NCBI GenBank assembly: GCA_012932295.1
Contig: JAAONU010000011.1
Coordinates: 41,232,352-41,296,351 of the forward strand
Source: Cyclina sinensis
Taxonomy: Eukaryota; Mollusca; Bivalvia; Venerida; Veneridae
Direction: 5' to 3'
Length of the DNA: 64,000 nt
Part shown: in pieces, positions 49,601 to 61,600 of the stretch
Position numbering within the stretch: position 1 is the stretch's first letter
Layout of the letters: the number at the start of each line of letters is the position of its first letter
Program-made: the position numbers and the translations under genes
The notes under the pieces: generated by a model
What the model was told of the DNA's origin: nothing
The model's input: the letters and a program-made list of their open reading frames with translations, nothing else
Database searches by the model: none

Positions 49601-52600
49601 GTGCTCTCACTGCGGGAAGGTGGGTTGTAATCAAAAATGCTTCGATTTTGAAAATCAAGAGACATGTCATGTGACTGGTCATGTGACCTGTCACGGGAAT
49701 TATCAAAATTATATCCACCAGAATTGTTGAAGTCTTTACTAGCAGCTTGCAATGCTGTTGTGAGATCAGATGAAAAGTTGTTCCTTTGGTGATTAGAATT
49801 TTTAATGTTTTCATTTGTCTGATGGGGAAGTGGCATTCGTGGCCTGTTTTGTCTCTGTGAGGGACTTGAAGGCATATTCGGCCCTGGTGGTTTCCTAGCC
49901 GATGATGGCCTACTTCCTGGGTTATCTGGGTACTTTGATGCTGGTCCAATTGCATAATTTGGACTTCCTGGGCTATTTGGACTCGGCTGACTTAAACTTG
50001 AGTGAGAACTATGACTTAATTTTCCATAGTTATTGTCTGTTGAGGTTTGCACTTGTAAATGTTTAGGAATTTGATCCTGTGACAGCCGACTTTGTTGACT
50101 AGAGGATGACTCATCCAAGTGACCCTGGGTACTTGAACTCTGACCCATGGGACTTTCCCGTTGATGTGAGGTATATGCATGACCATGACCATGGTTGTCA
50201 AGGTGTTCCTGACTTTGAGACTGGCCTTGACCCTGAAGTTGTTGTTGTTCCTGTGACTGGAAGTAAGCTTGCATTTGGGCAGGTGCAGGTGCTGACACAG
50301 GTCTGTTTGACATCTGGGCTGGTGGTTGAGCAAATGTTACCTGAAAGAAATGGACATATCCACACGTACTTTTTCTATACATTCCATGAAATATGGTGGA
50401 AAACATGAACATGTTACGTTTAACAAGAAAGCTTTTAGATTTAATGCAGGGTCAAGTCCATAAATATTGTCAATTTCAATGTCTGAAGTTTTGTAAAATC
50501 ATAGTTAGTCAAAAACAGATGAAACAATAAATTTACTGTTACATTAATATTTGAATACTTTATTATGCAGATGTCCTTCAAAAGAATTATGGCTATCTAT
50601 TCTGAAAGTTCACTTAATCGTCTCAACTGGGAAAAAATACTTAAAACTTCCAAACTGTCCCTTCCAAAGATTCTAGCTTGTGCTGGGATTTGAAATAATG
50701 ACCCTCAATCAGTGAGTGATAACAGTTGATCAAAAATCAGCAACCTAAGTCAACAAAGAAAATCATAAGGGGGTAAGATTTATATTAAATATGGATACTT
50801 ACAGAATGCTGTCCTATATTATTTGCCACTCTTTGTGGTGAATTATGACCATATGAAGACCTTAGCTGGTCCCCTCTTTTGATGCTTGAACCGACATAAG
50901 GAGGTGCCTGAGCCTGGGGTCCATAAAGTTTATGCCATGCATTCCTAAGGTCATTGCTACCAGCTTTCACTGGACTGAAACAGAAGAAGAAACTGCACTG
51001 AAACACAGTCTTGGACTTAATCAACTGCTCTGCACTGAAACACAGTCATGGAGTTAATCAACTGCTCTGCACTGAAACAAAATCATGGACTTTTTCAACT
51101 GCTCTGCCCTGAAAAGTGAGAATTAACTCTTCTGCAATGAAACACTTAACTGAGTACTCTGCGCTGAAACAAATTGATTTAATTGTTTTTTACTGAAACA
51201 CAGAAATGGACTTAACAGGTATATGTAACAGAGGTATCTAGTCTACTGTTCTGCACTGAAACACATGGCCTTTACACATTCATTCTGTCGACTGTTAAAC
51301 CATGTGATGAACTTAATTGCTTTCTACTAAAACACATTGAATTAAGGTAACTTGGTGCTCTGTCCAGAAACACTGTGATGGACTTAAATAACTGCTACAG
51401 ACTGAAACAAACTGACTTAATGAACTTTTATAATGGCTTTCATAAGATAAAGACAATGGGAAAACTTTCTAACATAAACTTCCCTTTAACAAATTTTGCA
51501 GCAGCTTGAGAGACCCACATGGAATTATGTTTCTTGTAGTTATTATTAAGGTATTGAGTTACCTTGCATCTGATATTGGACAGACTTTGTCATTTCTTTA
51601 AAAACCTCTTCTTTCTTGTAGAATGGATCAAAAATATTCCTAAAAGAGTAACACTGACCTCAATATGAATAACTTTTTGAAGAAAAAAGAAATACTTACT
51701 TTGGAGATTTACCGGTATTTTCACCAACTTGTGGGTTAACTCCCCTGTTGCCATAGCTGTTTTGGGATGGTATATTGGCATTATAAGGTGCACTATCATG
51801 GCTGTTGCCAACTGCTGACCCCGGCTGATTCTGAGGTGTCCCTCGGGATGGAGCAGACTTTCTAAATGCTATTGCAGATGGAGGACGGCTTATAATCACC
51901 TCGGCTCTTGATCCCTGGACTCTATCTGATGGCTTAGAAGGCTAAAAAAACACATTTAATAAGATGTAACATTTTAAGTGAATCGTTTTAAAAACTATGT
52001 CCTATGAATCCAATCAAGAGGCCCTAGAAAAGTGGTCTTTATACTGAGGTGTTTGATTTACTAAGATCTCTACCAACTAGCTTTTTTTAAAAATTCCTGT
52101 TCTAGAAAAAAATATCAAAACCTTCTGTCAAAGTAGTCATTTTCAAATTTATGTTATCATTTATACAACAATGCTTTTTGTTCTAAATTCTTCAAAAAAA
52201 TATAATATGACTTTGCTGTTTTTTTCTAATCTAAGAACACTCAAGAATTATGAATTCATTTAAAAGAATGAAGTATGCATGAGAAAGTGATAAATCTTAC
52301 TTGGGCACTTATAGTATTTACTTGTAGACTGGACTATATTAGTGAAGATATGTTATAAATTTTAAGTCGAACAGGAAAGCTTAAATAATGATAGTTAAAT
52401 ATCTTACAGCTTACATTTTTAAAGGAATAGATTTCTGATACAGTATTTTTAGTCAATTAGGAACCAAACTCCAAACTATTAAGCTCAACATGCATTTTAA
52501 GATTGATAATAAAAAAAGGAAATTATCAATTTCAAAATCCATTCTCTGGATTAAACTAAAGTGTATATATAAAAACTTCTATTTCAGAAATTCATGTTTT

Positions 52601-55600
52601 TGAGATAATTTCTCCCTTAAGATTTATGTGCAAAGTATCACTATATTTAGACTGCCAACTAGATCATACTCATCCAAATTTGCATCTGAAAGGTACATGT
52701 ATCTGAATTTACAAGAGATTGCCAAAAATATTCAAAGAGCAAGTAAATTCTATTTATTTCTTGAAAATTCAAATATTTGTAAACAAATGCATTATAAAAT
52801 ACCAAAAAGAAACTCAAATAACAATGTGATACTTTTACTGTGACAATTCTGCATCAGTCTGTTAAACACTGTAAAAGTTCAAATCATGCATCTTTTCCTC
52901 AATAAGTATTCTACCAGATGAATGTTGCTTATAACTGTCTTTATATAAACTAAGCATGCAAATCTACAGGTATTACATTGTGTTAGTTAACAAAGAAACA
53001 AACAAACCCCTTAAACCTACCACATAACCTTGCTGTGACCTCTGCCTTGTGTGTTGGCCAGACAGGGGCCTATATCCAGGGCCATACCCATGGTCCCCTA
53101 ACAAGGCCGCCTCAAAATCAGCCGAGTTACGAGACATGGGCTGGGGAACGACCAAGATTTCCCCATCATCGTCATCTAATATCTCGCTACCACCACCGTG
53201 GAAACCACCACCGTAATAGCCCTGTCATGCAAGTGCACAAAGAAACTGAGGGTTAGGTGCATAACACAAAATCATTTCACTACAGGACAAGATTGTTAAT
53301 TAACAATTTCACAACAGATTTCAAACAGGTACAATTAGTGTATTACAATAAGATGCTATCTTTAAGTCAATAACAAAATAACAAGATATTTAATTCTGTA
53401 ACAAGAGTCATTTCATGTTCCGAAGGGTACTTTTAATCTACTTTGTGAAAGTTTTCTATAAATCCAAAACCAAGTACATAATGCAAACAGGTAAGTATCT
53501 CAAAGACAAGAGGGCCATGATGGCCCTGGATTGTTCACCTGAGTACTTTGGCTGTAGGTTTGCTGTTAAGCAGTTTTTCATTTTTTAATTGAAAATATAT
53601 AAGTGCCTACAAACCAAATATGTAAAATATCAGTCAATAAATAAAGGCTCTATGACAGAAAGTAGAAATATCTATTATAAGCTATGGTGACCTTGACCTT
53701 GACCCAGTGACCTCAAACCCTACCCATGGGTAGAGGTCCATGCAAGGAACCTATATACTGAATATCAAAGATATTGGTCTATAACCGAAGGCTTTATGAG
53801 GTACAGTAGATAAATCTATTAATAGCCTCCGTGACCTTTAACCTAATCCAATAATTTGAAAAAGCTTGATAAAGCTTGCTTCATGCCAAATTTTAAAATT
53901 CAAGGCCTTGTGGTTTCAGTCAAGAAGATTTTTAAAGATTTCCTTTTTAACATATTAAGGGCCCCCGGGCGGGGCAAATTTTGACCCAAGGGCCAACATT
54001 TAAACAATATTGGTAAAGGTTCTTTACACAATACTCAACACCAAATATCTAAGGTCTACACCTATTTGTTTTGGAGAAAAATTATTTTTCATGTTTTTCC
54101 TATATAAATCAATGTAAAACAAGAGAACCCTGGAGCGTGGCTAATTTTGACCCAGGGGACATAATTTGAACAAACATGGTAAACATCCAGTAGACAATGC
54201 TACATACCAAATATCTAAGCTGTAGGCATTGAGATTTCCAGTAAAAAGATTTTTAAAGATTGCCTTTTTTACATATAAAGGGCCCCCGGGCGGGGCCAAT
54301 TTTGAACCCAGGGCCAACATATAAACAATACTGGTAAAGGTTATCTACACAATACTCCACACCAAATATCTAAGGTCTAGTCCTATTAGTTTTGGAGAAA
54401 AATGATTTTTCATGTTTTTCCTATATAACTATATGTAAACCAAGAGAACCCTGGGGCGTGGCCAATTTTGACCCAGGGGACATAATTTGAACAAACTCGG
54501 TAGACATCCACTAGACAATGCTACATACCAAATATCAAAGCTGTAGGCACTGTGGTTTCTGAGAAGAAAATTTTTTAAGATTTCCTATATAAGTCTATGT
54601 AAAAGGAAGTGACACCTGGGACGGGGCCAATTTTGACCCCAGGAAAATAATTTGAACAATTTTTGTAGAGTTCCATTAGAGGGTGCTAAATGCTAAATAT
54701 CTAAGCTCTAGGCCTTGTGGTTTCAGACAAGAAGATTTTCAAAGTTTTTCCTTTAAGTTGCCATAGCAACCAGAGTTCTGCATGGAATCAAATTCTTTGA
54801 ACAATTTTGGTAGAGCTTCATGCAAGGAACATTTCTGTGAAGTTTTGTTGAAATTGGCCCAGTGGTTTAGGAGGAGATGTTCTTTAAAACAAAAGTTTAC
54901 GCACGCACGCACGGACGCACGCACGCACCGACGATGGACGACGGGCATTGACTGATCACAATACCTCACCTTGTGCACTACGTGCACAGGTGAGCTAAAA
55001 AGATGAAACAACTTATCTTTAAGAACATAAAAAGCGATTATGCATATTTCATCAACAACTGTGTGCCAGTGGGAGGTAAGGGCATCTTTAAAGCTTTCAA
55101 GCAAACAATGACACATAGATGTGTTATTTAGTAAGTTCTGCTAAATGTACTGTAATTCTGAATCAATTCAAATGTGAACTGGGTATAGAAAAATTATTAT
55201 CCCTTTCCAAATTTTTCATAAACAAAAAAATCAAGATTTTATTTTAGTACACAAGTTTATGAAACATTGTATAAATCAAAAATCTCTTTTGCATAAAACA
55301 TGCAAGATAAGACATAAAGTTTGCTACAATTATTATTTTCTCTTTAAAGCTGTTTTTCCATGTTTACTGGCTTAAAATAATAAAGCGCTTTTACGACATA
55401 TATACCACTTTGTTATCTTTTATGTCTTACTAGCTGCACAAACTCTTGGTATTTACTTTATAAGAAACATGACAGCCATAAATATCTACCTCTATAGTAA
55501 TTATCTGCATCTTATTTTTTAAACGTATCAATTATAAATCATCCCACTGTTATATGAACAATCTTTATCAGATCGTGATAAAATCTATTTGATAAAATCA

Positions 55601-58600
55601 TTAAACAGATAATCACAAAGGATGTTTTTTTATTATATTCATAATACAAAACTGTCAACCTTTCCTCAATGTTTCAATATCAACTTACTTTATTATTTAC
55701 ACAAATATGCAACCATGTGACTTAAACAGTAACCCATACCACAGCACAACACACAGAGGTAGGTGGGGTACACTTACTACACTAAAGCACACAAACATAC
55801 CAGATTATCTCTGCTACTGTTACGACTTGAACTGCCCCCTAATAGGTTCTTCAGACGATCTTCAACTGATGGACTGACGTTTGAACCATTCATCTAGAAA
55901 AAGATTATTTGACAGATTTACACACAACAGCATAACAATTGTGGCGGCGTGGCTGAGTGGTTAATGCGTCAGACTAGTAGTCAAAGGATTGCTAGCCGCA
56001 TGGGTTCAAACCCAGTCAGGGTCAATCCGCTGTTCCCTTGAGCAAGAAACTTTACACTCATTGCTTAGTACTGGTTAGTTCCAGGAATGGATTCGAGAGT
56101 GTGTCTGTAAGCTAAAAAGCTTCCTACACAATGGAACTAAAATAAATTTGGTACTATAAACTAACACCATAACATATTCTCAAGATATTTACACCACTGA
56201 ACCAAGCTTTTATTCATACTGTCCTTATAAGCAGTATTACAAGCACACTAACTCGTAAAGATCTAATACGTTAATTTTTTTTCCACAAAGAAAACAGTGA
56301 TTTCAAATCCGAAGGAATGAAACATAATCATTCTATCTTCACCAGTACATTATACTTTTATTACAAAGGTAAACACAAGCACAAAACATTTAGCTGTATT
56401 GGTAATTTCAAGGTTTATAGACCCAGTCATTAAAAGCACGATCATATTTTTTATTCATCCACAAATACTATACTGAACAAAAAATGTATGTGTCACAGAA
56501 ACAAATGCATCTGAAACATTGCAATTGGGTCACCATCATGGTAGCTTATAACTTAAAATTACATAGATCATTTGTGCCAATATTTTTTGCAGTCTGTGAG
56601 CTGAACAAAGTACCCATACATCCAGGGGAAAGACTATTATATTTCTACTTATCTGCATACCTGGTAAAATCATAAATTTCCAAAACTGATGTGTTTCAAA
56701 AGATACTGATCTAGTGTTTTGTACCCATAGGCTACCACAAGTCATGTCTTTTAAAGAAAAATAAATTTCTTGCGGCACTTGATAATGATCATTCTGTGAT
56801 TTGTGGAAGTTGCATGAGAAATGTAGGAGTTGTGCAGAGAAGCTATATCAAGTAAAATTTAACCAAGGGCAATAACTATGCCAAAAATAATCAAATCACA
56901 AATGCCTAATAGTATGCACAGTAACACTTGATAATGATCATTCTATGAACCTTTTGTAAACATCATACAAGAACTATAGCAGGAGGTGTGCACAGTGCGA
57001 TTACTATATGCCACCCTTTGGAGACATAAAAATTTCACTCACATTATTATTCTGTGGTCTAGGACTGCCTGTCCAAGCCCGCTGGGTGACGCTAGGGGGC
57101 ATTGCAGACTGCTCATGCATGTTGTGGGCACTAGTCCTAGCATTAGGGTGTCTGATTACCATACCCCTGTTGCCTGCACTGCTGGTATTGTTGGCAAAAT
57201 GGTGCTTACGCTCATCCACGCCATGCTGAGCAACGCCATTTGTACCAATTTCTGTTGTTGACTGTAAAAGAGAAGTCCACTAATTTATCATTTAGAACAG
57301 TTCCTGAAGTCCTTTTGTCTTATAAAGATTTGAAAACTGAAACCTGTTTCTTCAAAACATTAACTTATATTCAAGGACACGGATGCCCCCACTATGCATA
57401 AGTGCTCATAAACAAGAGCATGTATATCCTGTATGTAAGATTTTTTCTGTACATATACCTAAAATGATCTACAGGTAACCTTATGTACATGTTAAATTAA
57501 ATTACAAATGTAAAATTTATATGTTCAATTATTTATATGGTATATAGTGAAAAAATCAACAAAGGGCCATAATTCTGTTAAATATGGTCACAGCAAAAAT
57601 TCCTTCCTTTACTACCATCTACACATTAAAGCTGTTAATCCCTGGAAGTTTAAGCAAAATCTGCCATTCGGTTTAAGAGAAGTTGCGCTTACAAAATTTC
57701 TATATGGTATATAGTGAAAAAATCAACAAAGGGCCATAATTCTGTTAAATTTGGTCGCAGCAAAAATTCCTTCCTTTACTTCCATCTACACATTAAGGTT
57801 GTTCATCCCTGAAAGTTTAAGCAAAATCTGCCATACGGTTTAAGAGGAGTTGCGTTCACAAGATTTCGGGACGTAAAAATTGGGAGTGATTACCACATTC
57901 AAATTAACAATGCCGAGTGTTACCACATTTCAATTTAATGCCGATGCATTTCTTTATGCTTTATAAATTAGATGTCTTATAAAAATAACTCTGCATATGA
58001 CATGACAAATGTGATTAACAGAAGTTTACACTTAAGCTTGTGTGATGGTTGTTTCTTTACTTTTATAAAAAAATCCTTTGGAAAAAGTGAATAATTATAA
58101 TGTACATGCTTACTTTTGCAAACTAATTTTGCAACAAAACAAAACCTGAAAAATTTAAAATGGAATTTAAATAAGCTGCCTTAACCTTTGTGTGCTAAAA
58201 AATGTGACAAATCTTATACAAGGTTTTTATTATTTAATCTCATATTTCACACCATTTTTTCCTGTTACTTATTCGTTTTCAAAATAAACTTACAATAATA
58301 TTGTAATGTGGTTTATTTGTTTCATTACTATTCACATCTCTACCAAGGACCCCTGGCAGAACCTCATCGTTGGGATAACCTGAAGATTTACTGGCAGACT
58401 CTGCAATATCTGTAATAAAGAATGTTGCATGCATCACATGTTGAAACAAACATGATATAGAAATGTGCTATTAACATGGATGACTTCCCTATTTCAAAAT
58501 CACACGAAAATCTGCAATCTGAAGGAACAAAATTCTAAAACTGAAAACAAACAAATGTGTTCTGTTAAAAAAGATTGTCTGATCTTATTCATGGAAGTTT

Positions 58601-61600
58601 GCTGTATGTAGACAGATTGATTAGTTGTACTTATGCAAGCTGAAACACTGAACAAAGGCATTATTAAACTTACATAATATTATCCAAATTTACTAACAGG
58701 TAAGATTCTGTTTTCGAGGTAAATGGTAATGTTTAAAATGGAAAACTAGAATGCTCATGAGCAGCAAGTCGAGCCCTGCAAATGGAAAGCTGCCTATGGG
58801 GATGGGACAGTGAAATGGCAACTGTGGGAAGATGATGATGGAAGGACAAGGCAGGCCTATATGATGTCTCTTTCAGGGAGCATAACAAATGTATCTTGAC
58901 AATCTCACAACCAAACAAATCTAACAAGTAACAATATGCATTAGATATTCAACAGTTAATAAATAACGTTTGCATATGCATTCATATGGTGACTGGCTCC
59001 TTTGGTAACAGACAGGTAAACAACAACAACAAAAAACCACCACTTACTGTTCCTGGATCCTTGTGGTACAAAAGGTGTTGGCACAGCTCCAGGAAGTTTC
59101 ATGGTTCCCGGCATATTACAGTAAGTGGGTAACGGAGGTTTGCTAGTTAACTCTGGTGAATCTGGAACAGGATGAGCAAACCCATTCTGTTCTGGTCTGT
59201 ATGTGTTCTGCAGAGAAAAAACACACACTTTATGTAAATTAAACTTTGCTGTAAGAAAAATTCTTTGTTCCAGCATTATGTTGGGTTTTTTTAAACTGAA
59301 ACATTTTACTAATCAGGCACTCATTTTATAACCTATCAGTTGTAAGCACAAATTTACACATGAATTGTTTCATGGCTCTTGCCACTAGAAATCTACTGTC
59401 AATTAAAACAGCACTTAGCTAAACATTTGACTTCTACTTTTCATAACATGCATGAAGGTTTCTCTCATCTGTGACCAACAATTAAATGATAAATGCAATT
59501 GATGATACACTTACACAATTAGACAAGAAAAGCCTAGATTTTACCTTGAAATGCAGTCTGATATTTCCAACTAACTGAAGCACTGACTTTAAATGCCCAT
59601 CCTCAATATCTGGAAAAAAAATACATTCAGTGTTAGTAATAACCTGAATTGTCGATGACAGCCATTCAGTTACCAACAAAAATCTACTTAGCATTGTGGA
59701 CAAGCATTAATTAGGTAAAAAAATTAATATTACATAGAGTAAATAACTATCTTCGGTCTTACAAATGCTTCAGTAAACAAATTAATGTTCCTCTTTGACT
59801 ATGAATATCGACATTAAAAAACAATCACCTTTTGGTAATTGAGTTGACACAAGTTCTTGCCAGTGTAAAAGCAGAGTGACATAGGGCTGTTAGGATAAAT
59901 CAGATATAACATATACAATGTATCATCATGTCTGAACTTACTGGTCATGTCTGGCCTTTAAGTGGACTTGAAAGAGAAAATCTGATAATATATTCCATTT
60001 ATTATTATTACAAAGCCGTTTTTGTTTTAGTTAAGCCCCACAGCAATAGACATACTGGCACTATTGTGTCCATATTTGATACTGACCAAGAAAAACAAAG
60101 GTCATCTTATATGATACTACTATTAACTTGAGCCTCAACATAATAAAATCTACCATCATTATAAATCTTGACCATGCCCTTATATTAGTCCCATCATCAA
60201 ATATGACTATGGCCTGTTATGTTAAAGACATGAGGACACTGTAATGTTAACAGACAATATTTAGACATATAGGAAAAGATAATTGACATCAAACACTGCC
60301 AGGCTTGACCTCTGCAGTGGTCACTTGGCTGAAGACCACACTGAAACCAATAACGGCACAGAAGGCTGGAGTCAGGCTGGTCCTTAAGAAGTCTTGAAGT
60401 AAGTCTCTGACTTACTGACATCAAAATCTATTTGGATCATCCACTGGTCATGCCTAATGTCACTACCAAGTTTTGTGTACTTAGAGTCTATCTCTATCTA
60501 TCTGAGCTTATTAATCATTGGTACCAGTTGCCCATATGACCGACGACCCCTGAAGAGATTAGTTATTTTATGTTGTTGGGGTAGTGCAAGATACAGAAAG
60601 CATCATTCCAGAGACACCCCTGGTTCTTTTGCATGCTCAGTGTATAGCACTGATACAAGGGACCTCGGTTTAACGTCTCATCCGAAAGACTATTAGTAAT
60701 GTTAGTGGAGGAGTGGGGGAACTCGGAACCCCTGGTTTACCAGTCCAGTGCGTTACCACTGGACCACATCTGCTTATAGTTCCCCCAGTTAACCCCTTTA
60801 TACACCTTGTCACTCTGACCTTGTCTTCATAACCTAAAAATCAATAAAGATCATCTATTGGTCATGCACATAAACCTATGCAGTTTAATAGACCTAGGCC
60901 TAAACCTTTGCCAGTTATTGATCAGACAAGGATTTTACACGAGTGGACACTTGACCTTTGACCTAGTGACCACAAAATCAATAGGGGTCATCTGCTGGTC
61001 ATGCCAAATAACTGAATAAAGTTTCATTAACCTAGGCCCATGTGCATTTATCATTAATTTATCAGACAAAATAAGGACCCCCTATATGTATGGACATAAG
61101 GATGAACATACTGACTACAGCAATACTTTATCCCTCCCATTTTTCAAGCGAGGGCATAAAAGTCTTATGAACTTGCAATTATGCATCTTAAAAAAGACTA
61201 CCTTTAAGAGAGATTAGAACTAATGCCCGATAGATTATGAGTAGTATGAAAAACCAACTCTACAGAGAATGGATTCCCTGATGTAGTTGTCAGAAGTTGA
61301 GTTTATATGAACTGAAATAGGAGGGCACTCAACCATAACAAAAGTGGAACTTCTATGCTTTAACTTTGTAATGCTTCATATAGCAACTTTTAAGACTCTA
61401 AATGTGAGATGAGTCACTTTAATGACACATGTCTACAGATTTAATTCCCATAAATGATTTGTAGTACAGTTTTCCGGTTCTTTAGGAAAAGACACTACAA
61501 AAACCTGAACTTCCTTTTATGCTTTCTCCATGGACAAGTGAAAATACCAATATTAATAATTCAACATTCCTTTTCGTTAAAGGACTGTATGCATGGAATG

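Noticed and set aside
49494..49730. Plus-strand ORFs over the large CH/SAM exon
   Set aside because: They are shadows of the minus-strand exon 49353-50340, which has matching splice phases.
55941..56022. Functional tRNA gene
   Set aside because: A- and B-boxes are present, but the acceptor-stem ends do not pair and a SINE body follows.
59829..59886. Extra CH/SAM exon (PYVTLLLHWQELVSTQLPK) with good splice borders
   Set aside because: Its entry phase does not fit the preceding exon, and inclusion would create a stop. The flanking exons join directly into a normal CH sequence. An alternative first exon remains possible.
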